Below are positions 54,271-63,669 of a stretch of DNA of 64,000 nucleotides, in pieces (within the stretch, counting starts at the first letter, position 1; the number at the start of each line of letters is the position of its first letter). The DNA is from Fen-1258 sp964449775. GTDB lineage: Bacteria; Bacteroidota; Ignavibacteria; Ignavibacteriales; Melioribacteraceae. Location of the stretch: positions 1-64,000 of the forward strand of contig CAYVBQ010000016.1 of the NCBI GenBank assembly GCA_964449775.1. The letters are read 5' to 3'. The translations under genes were made by a program, and so were the position numbers. The notes below the pieces were generated by a model that saw only the letters and a program-made list of their open reading frames with translations, did not search any database and was not told where the DNA came from.

Positions 54271-56964
54271 TCACTGCGTAAGCTCACTAACTTTTGTTAC
54301 GGATTTATAAGTAACTTCTGGAAATTCTTCGAAGTGTTTTTTACCGCATTTAATTTTGTAATTCTCTGATGAGTACAGTTTCTGTGGATCTAAAGAGTAT
54401 TTAGTTTCAGCAACAAAGTAAATCTTTTCATCATTCTTCAGTATCAAAGCCCAGTCGGGATTATACGTTCCTATTGGAGTATTAATAACAAACCAATAAG
54501 GGAGCTTTATATAGAACTCTATATTTTCATTCGATTCACAGTCTATAGCAAATTGTTCTTCCACTTTTGACTGATACTCGATATAATTATATAAAGTTTT
54601 GCTTTGTTTTTTTACTTCATACAAATTATCGCGATATGCCTCTAGCTCATCCTTGGCAAAAAGCTCCATGCTGTAATAGTCTGTATCGCCTATCTTCTCG
54701 TATTTAATTCCTTCAATCATTAGAGTTGTAAGAACATCATTGATTTGTTTTACTACATTATCTAAAAACAGTTGTGGATTTTTTAGAACGTCGTTTAATC
54801 GTTTTGATTCTTTAAGAATTCGAATAATAGTTGATCGTGTTAGTTCTGTTCTATTTTGGATATAACCAGCTAAATCGGGGATTTCCATTCCGTAATCGTT
54901 TATTCGATAGACACCAAAATTTAATTGCTTACCTTCAACCCCTTCCTTCACAATATCAACACCGGTTTTAATAGATTTTATTATTGGTGTAGTGATCTCA
55001 GGCATCTTATTAATTGCTTTTGCTGTTTGAGAAATTAAATCTTCTGTTGAGTAGTTTACATGGTAGCGAGTTTTATGTTTTATCTTATTCCATAAATCCA
55101 AAAAGTTCTTGTCTAGTTGATAACCTTTTTTGAGTTTTATTTTTTCACGATCTCTTTTATCCTTTATTCTTCCGGTGAAATTAACTCCACAATCTTCTTC
55201 AATTTCTTTTTGAAGTTTACGGGCAAAATCTTCATAGCTTTCATTTGCAAAGACTGTTAAGCGGTTGATGTTCTTATCCCTTATTCTAATACCGGATTGA
55301 TCTACGCAAAGACGTAAACCCCTGCCAATTTCTTGCCGCTTTTTCATTTCAGAAGTCGTTTCATTAAGGGTACATATCTGAAAAACATTAGGATTGTCCC
55401 ATCCTTCTCTAAGTGCGGAGTGACTGAAGATGAAACGAAGCGGTTCATTGACATCTAATAGTCTTTCTTTATCCTTCATTATTAAATGGTAAGTATCATC
55501 ATCTTCTTTTGACTCACCGGATTTTGAATCTCTATACTTTCCGGTTTTATCTTGAGCGAAATAACCATTGTGAACTTTATCAATTTCATGATTCAACAGT
55601 GTCGGATATTTCTTTTGATAAATGGCATAAATCTCTTCGAACCATTCAGCAAATTTCCCTTTAATGATATTGCCGGAAGTATCATATCCACGATAGTTGG
55701 CAACCCGATCAATAAAGAAAAGTGAGAGTACTTTTATACCCAAATCCTTTAGTTTCAATTCTTTTATGAAGTGTTCTTCAACTGCTTTCTGAATCTGAAT
55801 TTTCATTATCTGGTCTTGTAAAGCCCCTTGTGTTTCACCAAGCTTTAGGACTGTACCCTCGGATAATTCAATTAGACCATCTGCATAGTTGATTGTGCTG
55901 ACTAGTAAATCTTTGTATTGTTCACGGTTTCCGGAGAGTTTGTAAAGATCATAGTTTTTTGAATCAACTTTTACGGATTTTCTTTGAACTCCGTTATCAG
56001 AATCAACATCAATCTTTAGCTTTGCTGTAACTTTTGTTTTTGCTGTTTTAATATCTTCAAGTTTTATAAACGCTTTGTTAAAATCATTTTCTGAGAATAC
56101 GGAATCAACTTCTATTTGTTTAACCAAACCAAGATCGTATGCTTTAACAGGATCGAGCTTGTAGATGAGATTATAAATATATTTATGTGTAGCCGAATAT
56201 CTTAGGACAAATAACGGATTGAGATTTGTAATACCTTTTTTGCGAATATCGGTTTCCATGTTTTGAGGTTCATCGAGAATTACAATCGGATTTGTTGATT
56301 GAATATACTCGATTGGTTTCTTGCCGTTTGTGCTGTCCCGATACTGATTAATAATATTTGAGTCTTTGGTAAACGAATCAATATTTATTATGAGTATTTG
56401 AATAGCATTATTAGTTGCAAAACTCTTTAACTGAGGAAGCCGTTTTGAATCATATACATAATAATTTATTGGCGGGCGGTTATACAATAATTGAAAGTGT
56501 TCGTCTGTAATCTCAAGGTTTTTTAGAACTCCTTCTCTGATTGCTATACTAGGGACTACTATTACAAACTTTGTGAATCCGTAAAGTTTATTCAGTTCAT
56601 AAAAGGTACGGAGATAAACATATGTTTTTCCGGTACCGGTTTCCATTTCTACAGTGAAATTTGGAAAGGCAGTGTTTACTTTAATTTCTTCTTTGTTCTC
56701 TGCAATATCTGTATAGGTTATAAAATCAAGCTTAGATGAAATATCAATTTCGTTTTCTTTTTGTACACTTTTTAGATTATTTAAAATATCTGATTGAGAT
56801 AGGTTGAGCTGATTTCCAAATCCAAGATCGCCGAAGCCAAGTCCATTACTATTAGCTGTTAATTCAAATTCACCCTTACTAAGTGATTGTCCTTCGAATA
56901 GTTTTACAACAGACTCGATAGCATCTATTTGGTATTCTTGTTTAGAATCAAAATGGAGTTTCAT
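54271..56964 (-). CDS. Type III restriction enzyme Res subunit (helicase-nuclease)
   Basis: This 897-residue protein is the ATP-driven restriction subunit. The helicase core has Walker A METGTGKTYVYLRT (about 108-114), the DEAD-like box DEPQNMETD, and the late motif SALREGWDNPNVFQICTL with EIGRGLRLCV. The C-terminus has a PD-(D/E)xK nuclease site (Asp837 in NPDWALI and Glu853-Thr-Lys855 in FVAETK). It lies at the end of the operon, its ATG overlapping the HerA stop by 4 bp. All motifs needed for activity are visible. Confidence 0.92.
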   Translation of the reverse strand: MKLHFDSKQEYQIDAIESVVKLFEGQSLSKGEFELTANSNGLGFGDLGFGNQLNLSQSDILNNLKSVQKENEIDISSKLDFITYTDIAENKEEIKVNTAFPNFTVEMETGTGKTYVYLRTFYELNKLYGFTKFVIVVPSIAIREGVLKNLEITDEHFQLLYNRPPINYYVYDSKRLPQLKSFATNNAIQILIINIDSFTKDSNIINQYRDSTNGKKPIEYIQSTNPIVILDEPQNMETDIRKKGITNLNPLFVLRYSATHKYIYNLIYKLDPVKAYDLGLVKQIEVDSVFSENDFNKAFIKLEDIKTAKTKVTAKLKIDVDSDNGVQRKSVKVDSKNYDLYKLSGNREQYKDLLVSTINYADGLIELSEGTVLKLGETQGALQDQIMKIQIQKAVEEHFIKELKLKDLGIKVLSLFFIDRVANYRGYDTSGNIIKGKFAEWFEEIYAIYQKKYPTLLNHEIDKVHNGYFAQDKTGKYRDSKSGESKEDDDTYHLIMKDKERLLDVNEPLRFIFSHSALREGWDNPNVFQICTLNETTSEMKKRQEIGRGLRLCVDQSGIRIRDKNINRLTVFANESYEDFARKLQKEIEEDCGVNFTGRIKDKRDREKIKLKKGYQLDKNFLDLWNKIKHKTRYHVNYSTEDLISQTAKAINKMPEITTPIIKSIKTGVDIVKEGVEGKQLNFGVYRINDYGMEIPDLAGYIQNRTELTRSTIIRILKESKRLNDVLKNPQLFLDNVVKQINDVLTTLMIEGIKYEKIGDTDYYSMELFAKDELEAYRDNLYEVKKQSKTLYNYIEYQSKVEEQFAIDCESNENIEFYIKLPYWFVINTPIGTYNPDWALILKNDEKIYFVAETKYSLDPQKLYSSENYKIKCGKKHFEEFPEVTYKSVTKVSELTQ

Positions 56965-58694
56965 ATAGTTATAACAGGAATTGCAATAGGCGTTTTAGAA
57001 TCTGGTTCATACTTAGGCATATTAATTTTTAATATGATTGGCATTGGAATGTCAACACCAAGTATAATAGCTTCACCCTCAGACAATATTGGTAAAAAGG
57101 ATAATACCGATTTGTTTGCTTCTTGACAGGCATTTGAAACAATCTCTTTATCTTTTTCATTGATTAACCTATGAATTATAAAAGTGCCAACTTGACTAAG
57201 CGTCCCTATTGGTATATCCCTAGGCATTTGTGTGGCTAAAACAAGAAAGAGACCATACTTTCTACACTCTTTTGCTATTACGTCGAAAGAATCTAAGGAA
57301 ACCAAGTCAAAAAATTCATCCTTAACAGATTTATTTAAAAATTGATGAGCCTCATCTAAAAATAAAACAATAGGATTATTTTTGAATGAGCTTTTTCTAG
57401 CCGCCTCAAGAAAATACTTCCCAAGAGCATTTACCAATACTTCCCTTAAGTTAAATTCATAATCAACACTCTCAAGGTTAATTCGTAAAACTCTTTTATC
57501 ATTATTATTGAGAAATTGTTCAATGATAATTCTTAGTTCTGATGCGTCTGTCTTTAGCTTGTCAAATCCTAATGCACTTTTAAAACTAGTATTACTTAAT
57601 AAAGAATTAAGTCTAACTATCAAGCTAGTACAATTCTCATAAGCTCGTTGATCAGCCCCTCCCCATAGATTATAATTGATGGAATTAAAGGGTGCCTCAT
57701 AAACACATTCGTTGAGTATTTGATTAGATAAATTTCTAATTACAAAATCAGCATTTATAGATTCAACTTCATCAAGATGATCTTGATATGCCGTCTTGAA
57801 TGGAGTTTTATTTTGACTTGCCTTGACTAACAAACCATTCTGTATAATCATACCAGTAGGAATATTCTGACTTCTGTTTACTGCTTCGACAAGCTTTAAG
57901 CTTTTTATCGCTTCTAATAATTTCGGCGATTGTACTTGACCTCCAGGACGTAAAAGAACAAATATGTCGCCTATGGTAAGGTTAGAATAATGGAAAAATG
58001 TGTCTGATGAAATGGTTACAGTTTGAACAGCAGAATCATTACATAGATCTTTATATTCTCCAGAGGGATCAATCAACACCCCTTTACCATGATTATTAAT
58101 TAATTCTTCTATAATCTTTGATAAAGTATAACTTTTACCGCCTCCAGTCGTTCCAATTATGGCGCAATGCCTAGATAATATTGCTTGAGATGAAATTTTT
58201 ACATTTGTAGCATAATCTATATTTAGTTTACCTAAATCAAAAAGAGAGGGATTATTTTCAGAATTATTATTTACACCAATTTGTTGAAAGAAATCAGCGA
58301 ATGTTTTACCGGAACAGATGAATACTTTTGCTCCAATTGTCGGTAATTGATTTATACCTTTTTTAATTTTTCTATTAAAGAAATCAAAGCCTAGTAAGAT
58401 CTCTATTTTACCTACTGGATGAAAGTCTTCTCTGTAAAACGAGCTTTCATTAAGCTCTAATCGCTCACTTTCAGGTAGTGCCATCTCAATAATTTTTCCT
58501 AGAAACCCCAAGTTGTCACCTTCAATGGCCACATAGCTACCTACCATACCAGGATAGTTTTGTTCTCCAGCGTAATTAAATGTTTTTAATAATATTGAGG
58601 AGGGGAAATGCACTTTAACAAAACCAGGAGACACAAAACTCACGTACCCTACAAAATGGTTGTGATCGAAAGGATTTATTAATTTATTACTCAT
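56961..58694 (-). CDS. HerA-type ATPase of a SIR2-HerA defence pair
   Basis: This 577-residue protein is a HerA/FtsK-like DNA translocase or scaffold ATPase. An N-terminal barrel (about 1-120) precedes Walker A GTTGGGKSY (181-189), Walker B IVLFLDEAH (442-450), and a C-terminal arginine-containing segment (LVLATQMPRDIPIGTLSQVG, FIIHRLINEKDKEIV). The length is close to HerA proteins partnered with SIR2 in known anti-phage systems, where HerA forms a hexamer. It overlaps SIR2 by 8 bp and Res by 4 bp, so the four proteins are probably made together. Confidence 0.85.
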   Translation of the reverse strand: MSNKLINPFDHNHFVGYVSFVSPGFVKVHFPSSILLKTFNYAGEQNYPGMVGSYVAIEGDNLGFLGKIIEMALPESERLELNESSFYREDFHPVGKIEILLGFDFFNRKIKKGINQLPTIGAKVFICSGKTFADFFQQIGVNNNSENNPSLFDLGKLNIDYATNVKISSQAILSRHCAIIGTTGGGKSYTLSKIIEELINNHGKGVLIDPSGEYKDLCNDSAVQTVTISSDTFFHYSNLTIGDIFVLLRPGGQVQSPKLLEAIKSLKLVEAVNRSQNIPTGMIIQNGLLVKASQNKTPFKTAYQDHLDEVESINADFVIRNLSNQILNECVYEAPFNSINYNLWGGADQRAYENCTSLIVRLNSLLSNTSFKSALGFDKLKTDASELRIIIEQFLNNNDKRVLRINLESVDYEFNLREVLVNALGKYFLEAARKSSFKNNPIVLFLDEAHQFLNKSVKDEFFDLVSLDSFDVIAKECRKYGLFLVLATQMPRDIPIGTLSQVGTFIIHRLINEKDKEIVSNACQEANKSVLSFLPILSEGEAIILGVDIPMPIILKINMPKYEPDSKTPIAIPVITI

Positions 58695-59889
58695 TTGGTT
58701 TATTATAAATTTCTTCGAGAATATCTTCCTTTGTAGTCGTATTTATCTCAGGATAATTTCTAGAAAAATCTTCAAAGGTCTCTTGTATTAAACAAATCCT
58801 AGAATCAAGCGAAGCCTTTCCTTTGAACCATCTCCAGTTATCAGAGTCTCCAATATTTTTATCGACAATGAATAGCTCAAAGCTTGGATTTTGTGAAACT
58901 ACTTCCTTCAAAACAGAAGTAATATGTTTGTCATTTAAACTGAAGCCAATGCAGATGACTAGTACATTTTCTTTTCTGAGTTCGGCTTGAAGACGAGCCA
59001 TCATTTCGAAAAATGGTTGTTCATATGATAGCTCATATTTAGAATCGTTTGGATATATAATTAGAGGTTTTTCCGGATTATCTTTAATTATTATCTGATC
59101 CCCGCTTTTAGTCCAATCAATTGACCCGTGTATTTTGTATATATGGGCAACTTTAGTTAAATAATTTTCTTCAGCATTAATTCTACTATTTTCTCTTAAA
59201 ACGAAATCAATCTTAAATAGTTTTCCATTGTAAGTTCGTGGAGTTGAGTATGAAAATCCATCAATTAATATGAATCCGGCATTTGAGGCTGCTTGTTCGA
59301 ATAATGTATCGTAATTCAAAGTAAAAATCTTGGCTCTAGGATATTTTAATTTTCGCTTCGCTAATTTATTAAGTAATATTTCATGAGGAGAGTTTGCTGG
59401 AAGAGCGATAGTGCATTCTTCTTTAATTATTTTTTCTATTTTGTTTAAAGTTGCGGTGATATCAACGTCTTCAAATTTAGTTGAAAACTCGATGGCACGC
59501 TTTGCATATGATAACAGACTTTCTAAATTAGAATCTGCATATGAATTGTATTCAATTTTACCACAAAACGATTCTAGTTTTATAGTCTCATCCTCTTTAA
59601 CAATCGACCATAATTGGGTCATTGTTTTACCTTTTTTTTCACCAAGTCCAATACTTACTGAAGAACCGGCTCCAGATAATATGATCAAGTTTTCATATTG
59701 CTTTTCTGCCTTTTTTCTATAAAACTCCCGTGAGCACTTTATTGCTATAGCTTTTTTTTCATCACTAGTGTAGGATTGATTATTCTTCGGGTTAGTGTTT
59801 ATTTCTTCATTACCGACAATTAACTTATCAGCTACATCATCATAAGTGATATTGTAATCTTTTGTTAAAAGGTAAGATATTTCAGCCAT
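58687..59889 (-). CDS. SIR2-domain effector (NADase-type)
   Basis: This 400-residue SIR2-like protein has the NAD-binding GAGSS (73-77), the ribose-binding LNYDTL (191-196) and the catalytic His254 in YKIHGSIDW, then LVICIGFSLNDKHI. These residues are those required for NAD hydrolysis in defence SIR2 proteins. Its size matches the SIR2 of SIR2-HerA systems. Start at 59889 is 1 bp after the mod stop; its end overlaps HerA by 8 bp. On infection it would be expected to deplete NAD+; this is inference from the family. Confidence 0.88.
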   Translation of the reverse strand: MAEISYLLTKDYNITYDDVADKLIVGNEEINTNPKNNQSYTSDEKKAIAIKCSREFYRKKAEKQYENLIILSGAGSSVSIGLGEKKGKTMTQLWSIVKEDETIKLESFCGKIEYNSYADSNLESLLSYAKRAIEFSTKFEDVDITATLNKIEKIIKEECTIALPANSPHEILLNKLAKRKLKYPRAKIFTLNYDTLFEQAASNAGFILIDGFSYSTPRTYNGKLFKIDFVLRENSRINAEENYLTKVAHIYKIHGSIDWTKSGDQIIIKDNPEKPLIIYPNDSKYELSYEQPFFEMMARLQAELRKENVLVICIGFSLNDKHITSVLKEVVSQNPSFELFIVDKNIGDSDNWRWFKGKASLDSRICLIQETFEDFSRNYPEINTTTKEDILEEIYNKPNE

Positions 59890-59890
59890 T

Positions 59891-61834
59891 TTAAACCGTC
59901 CTAAATTCTATGTTTGCGTCTTTCATCTGTAGTGCTGTATTAGTTTTTAATTGATCGTTACCACTAAACAATTTATCTAATACGATTACATTCTTTGGTT
60001 TCAACTTTAGGATACTTTCTATGGTCATAGAATCAATTGATTCTAATGCAATAACTGTTTCACCATTTGCAATTGAGTAATAATTATTTTCTTCATTGAT
60101 ATTATCTGTTAATTTGTAGCCGGATTTGAGTATTAGCTCATACAGTATGTTTTCTTTTTCTGAATTTGATCTTACTTGGTCATCAAATATATCAATCATC
60201 TTTTCTAAGTCTTGCTCATTTTCTATTACATCGCTTCGCCAGATTTTAAAATTGGAAGGATAGAGTTTGAAGGTACGAAAACCAAGATTGTGATTAATTA
60301 CAACTTTTTCTTTATCGAAATCTAGACTAGTTTGTTTTTTCTCCGTTTTACCTTTCACGTTTGACGTTTCATTTAATTTTTTAATTACTCTTCTAATTCT
60401 TTCTTTGCAAATATCTGCTATTGTTTTATACACAGCTTTGTATGCTTCACTGCTCTCATCTGTTTTTTCCGGAAGTTGAACTAAAATAAACTTTCTGTTC
60501 CCGCCGTCTTCTTTATTTAATTCCATTACAGCTTGAGCTGTAGTTCCGGAACCGGCGAAGAAGTCGAGAACTATTCCATCATTTTCAAGAACAACCTCAA
60601 CTAGAAATTTTATTAGTTCATATGGTTTTGGAAAATCCATTATTTTTTTACCAAACATTTCAATTATTTGATCTGACCCAGTCTTAGTATTACCAACTTC
60701 ATCAGGAAGAACTGTTTTGGGATGAATCGTCCCCCGTTCCTTTTCATACCATAGTATTCCTTGACTATTAAAGAAGAACTTTAAAACTTTTTGACCTTTG
60801 GAATCAAATGTTTCTTTACCATCCAACCAAGAAAGTATTTGGTTTCTCATTGCCCAACCCGCAGAAATCGTAACAGGATTTTTAAGTTTCCCATCTTCGA
60901 AAACCATTTTGTCATTTTTTATAAATTCTTTTTCCGATCCACCAATTTCATTTTCAAACTCAGCTTTATCACCTTCGAATTCCATCCCAATGGGAAATGT
61001 AATTTCGCTCTCTGGATTATCGGCTGAAATTTTCTTTAGCGCACCATGTCTTATTGTACCGCCATTATTATCACTGAAATATTTCAAACTCTCCTTTAAT
61101 TTTGAAAAAGATAGAACGTACTCATGAGAGCCCGTAAAGTGACCAGCTTGTGAACCGCTTCTTAAGTTCCAGATGAGTTGTGCTAAAAAATTATCTTCAC
61201 CAAAAATCTCATTCATAATCATACGAAGGTTGTGGACTTCGTTATCATCAATAGATACAAAAATAACTCCATCATCACGCAGTAAATTCCGCGCAAGGTA
61301 AAGACGGGGATACATCATACTCAACCAATTGCTGTGGTAGTGTCCGCTATCTTTACTATTTTTTCTAAACATTCCTTCCTTTAATAAAAATCCTTCTTCA
61401 TCTTTATCACCAATTCGCTTAAGGTATTCATCTTTAGATTCGGCAAAGCGGTCGGGATAAATGAAGCTATCGCTGCCGGTGTTGTAAGGAGGATCTATGT
61501 AAATCATTTTTATTTTACCAAAGTAAGACTTTTGCAGAACCTTGAGGACTTCGAGGTTCTCTCCTTCAATAAAAATGTTTCCGGAAGAATCGAAATTGAT
61601 AGAGCTAACTTTATCAGGTATTAATGTAGCAGAAGTTCTTTGCTGTAAAACCCTAAACACTTCGGATTTACCAGCCCAATTGAGGTGATATCTTTCTTGG
61701 CTAAAATTAAGATCATCCCCCAAAACAGCTTTTAACTTTTCCCAATCAATTTTCTCTTCCGTAAAAGTTTCCGGATAAAGTTCTTTTAGTTTGGAAAATT
61801 TTTCGGAAAGGATATCTAATGATTTACCGTCCAT
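59891..61834 (-). CDS. Type III DNA methyltransferase Mod subunit
   Basis: This 647-residue N6-adenine (or N4-cytosine) methyltransferase has the catalytic DPPYNTG (114-120) before the AdoMet motif DFFAGSGTTAQAV (424-436), the beta-class order of type III Mod. A variable target-recognition region lies between them (about 225-400). It modifies the host site and gives the complex its specificity. It is the first gene of the four-gene operon. The target sequence cannot be read from this. Confidence 0.92.
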   Translation of the reverse strand: MDGKSLDILSEKFSKLKELYPETFTEEKIDWEKLKAVLGDDLNFSQERYHLNWAGKSEVFRVLQQRTSATLIPDKVSSINFDSSGNIFIEGENLEVLKVLQKSYFGKIKMIYIDPPYNTGSDSFIYPDRFAESKDEYLKRIGDKDEEGFLLKEGMFRKNSKDSGHYHSNWLSMMYPRLYLARNLLRDDGVIFVSIDDNEVHNLRMIMNEIFGEDNFLAQLIWNLRSGSQAGHFTGSHEYVLSFSKLKESLKYFSDNNGGTIRHGALKKISADNPESEITFPIGMEFEGDKAEFENEIGGSEKEFIKNDKMVFEDGKLKNPVTISAGWAMRNQILSWLDGKETFDSKGQKVLKFFFNSQGILWYEKERGTIHPKTVLPDEVGNTKTGSDQIIEMFGKKIMDFPKPYELIKFLVEVVLENDGIVLDFFAGSGTTAQAVMELNKEDGGNRKFILVQLPEKTDESSEAYKAVYKTIADICKERIRRVIKKLNETSNVKGKTEKKQTSLDFDKEKVVINHNLGFRTFKLYPSNFKIWRSDVIENEQDLEKMIDIFDDQVRSNSEKENILYELILKSGYKLTDNINEENNYYSIANGETVIALESIDSMTIESILKLKPKNVIVLDKLFSGNDQLKTNTALQMKDANIEFRTV

Positions 61835-61918
61835 ATGTCCATTCTTAATTAAGGAAGAAAATTTTCAATAGAATTTAATACTAATTCGTATAGAAATAAA
61901 TTGTTTTCTAAAATTAAA

Positions 61919-61941
61919 CGGCGGGGCAATTAGCCCCGCCG
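61919..61941 (-). terminator. Hairpin, likely terminator of the upstream hypothetical gene
   Basis: CGGCGGGGC pairs perfectly with GCCCCGCCG around AATTA. On the minus strand it is followed by TTTAATTTTAG, suiting termination after the gene at 62042-62734 and before mod. Confidence 0.7.
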
Positions 61942-61990
61942 CTAATTATTCTTTGCATGTTCCATTGGCTTCTTTGCTTTTGCATTTTTA

Positions 61991-62018
61991 GTAGAGACGG
62001 GATATATCCCGTCTCTAC
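61991..62018. repeat. 28-bp perfect palindrome
   Basis: GTAGAGACGGGATA at 61991-62004 is followed directly by its exact reverse complement (62005-62018). It sits between the hypothetical gene and the mod operon, 49 bp from the terminator hairpin. Palindromes of this type are often dispersed (REP-like) in genomes; copy number is not visible here. Confidence 0.7.
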
Positions 62019-62041
62019 AATTACATTTTCAGTCTTACCAT

Positions 62042-62734
62042 TCACGGTGTTGGTGGAGTTGGCGGAGTTGGACCTTCATCATGTCCTAATCCTAAATCCT
62101 TTATCACTCTGGCTGACCGGTATTGATCATAGAACATTTTATTGCCGGCTTTAAAATTTTCCATCAATGCGTCAATTTCTGTTTTTAAAACAAAATCTGC
62201 TTGATCAAACAATTGCGATAATGTTTGACGGGTTGCGCTCTTCGTTGCAAAGCTTGTATCCTTCACACTCAAAGCTGCTTCATATTCAACTATTTTATTC
62301 AACAGATCCGTTACCTTGGTACTAGTAATTCCGAAATCTGCAAGCACTGCAATGTTAGTATCTAACAACCCATAAATTGATCTTGCTTTACTTATCAGAT
62401 CGGTATCACGCAATTTTTCTAATCCATTTCTAGTCACTTTGCTTTTCGCCTTTATCTCCTCAATTTTATTTCGGCTTGCATAAGCGTAAAGTGAATCAGC
62501 AAGTGGTATTACTACATTAAGCAATTCATCTTCAACAAGATTCTTCGCTTTAGTCTTTCCTTTTGTGCTTGTTGTGAATTCCATATCTCTAACGGAAATA
62601 TCCGATACAAGGGATTTGAAATTGGTCACTGCACTGATTAGTGCAGGTAATGTTGAAACAACACTTTGGTTTTCATCGAGGACAGAAATTACCACACGGT
62701 AGGCAGAGAACTTATTTTCTTCTGCTTTGGTCAT
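62042..62734 (-). CDS. Hypothetical helical protein with Pro-rich tail
   Basis: This 230-residue protein is mostly helical with heptad-like spacing (IPLADSLYAYASRNKIEEIK, TDLLNKIVEYEAAL) and ends in a TPPTPPTP tail. It has no signal peptide. The YASRNKIEEIKAKSKVT segment recurs in uncharacterised Bacteroidota/Ignavibacteria proteins as I remember them. It lies upstream of the defence operon in the same direction, with a terminator between, so it is probably not part of it. Confidence 0.6.
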   Translation of the reverse strand: MTKAEENKFSAYRVVISVLDENQSVVSTLPALISAVTNFKSLVSDISVRDMEFTTSTKGKTKAKNLVEDELLNVVIPLADSLYAYASRNKIEEIKAKSKVTRNGLEKLRDTDLISKARSIYGLLDTNIAVLADFGITSTKVTDLLNKIVEYEAALSVKDTSFATKSATRQTLSQLFDQADFVLKTEIDALMENFKAGNKMFYDQYRSARVIKDLGLGHDEGPTPPTPPTP

Positions 62735-63669
62735 ATCGAACCTCTCTTTTAGTGTTTATTTAGTTGATTCTGCCATTTTGGCAGATTTTTCTTCATTTCT
62801 TTACTCTCTTCCTTCATTTCGCTAAATCTATCGGGCATTTCGTAACTTAATCCCAAAAAATTCATTAGGAATGAATTTTTTGCCGAAGGCCGCATGTAAA
62901 ACGTTATAGAATAATACGTTTTACTGCGGGATTAACCCCGCAAACATGTAACTTATTATTACAAGAATTGAAAATTGAGAAGCGTGGCTAACACAAGTTA
63001 ACATATTTAGTTACAGTTTGCGGAGCGGAGCGCAAATTATTCTATTGAATAATTTGGGTTAATTTTGATTTTCCGCATATTGCATTTCTCATCACGGTAA
63101 TTCATTTTGGTTTTTCTCACATCACATTCAGCTTTTCGCCGCTTCATTTTGATTTTTCGCAAACTGCACACTTCATTTCACCGCTTCATTTCGGTTTTTC
63201 GCAATTTACATTAAGCTGTTCGATAATTCATTTTGACATTTCATCAGTTGAGTTCCCTATTTCGCTAAATGTTTTTTTCATTTCCCCGGCTTAGCTGCGC
63301 ATTACTTAAAATCAGTTGCCCAAAACGGAAATCTTGAATACAATTCCTTAAATGGAATCTATCTTCTTTGAAGATGAGTTTTACTTTTTGCAGTACAGTT
63401 TTGGAAGGTACAAATTTGGAAGGTCCTCCTCCCTAAACAATATTTTTATTTTCTTTTTTACGAACAGAAATTTAGCGGCAGGTAACCTTAATTCCCGCTC
63501 ATATTATTTTCCGGCAACGTTAAGAAATTCTATAAAGGATGAGAAATTATCTGCCGAAAGATAAGAATCAGTTTTTAAATTGCAAATCCCGTAATTGATC
63601 TCTTTAGATATTCTTTTCAGCCCTCTCCAACGGCAAAATCTTTAATAATTACTCTATTTTTTTTCACAA
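62735..63669. other. Gene-free, repeat- and hairpin-rich stretch
   Basis: No gene is supported in these 935 bases. Two hairpins lie close together: GTAAAACGT/ACGTTTTAC (62896-62904 with 62916-62924) and TGCGGG/CCCGCA (62925-62930 with 62937-62942). From about 63060 to 63245 a degenerate repeat recurs, with cores such as TTCATTTTGATTTTTCGCA and TTCATTTCGGTTTTTCGCA. Similar TTTTTCGC-rich text occurs in integron-like noncoding arrays, but a proper recombination core is not identified. Confidence 0.5.

Noticed and set aside
54271..54274. MORN/TonB-C gene as a fifth member of the defence operon
   Set aside because: A GTG at 54274 overlaps the Res stop, but the ATG at 54244 gives the proper signal peptide and the product is a typical envelope protein with no known defence role.
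63352..63564. Plus-strand 70-codon frame in the repeat-rich gap
   Set aside because: Composition is Phe/Ser/Asn-rich without domain features, and there is no ribosome-binding site.
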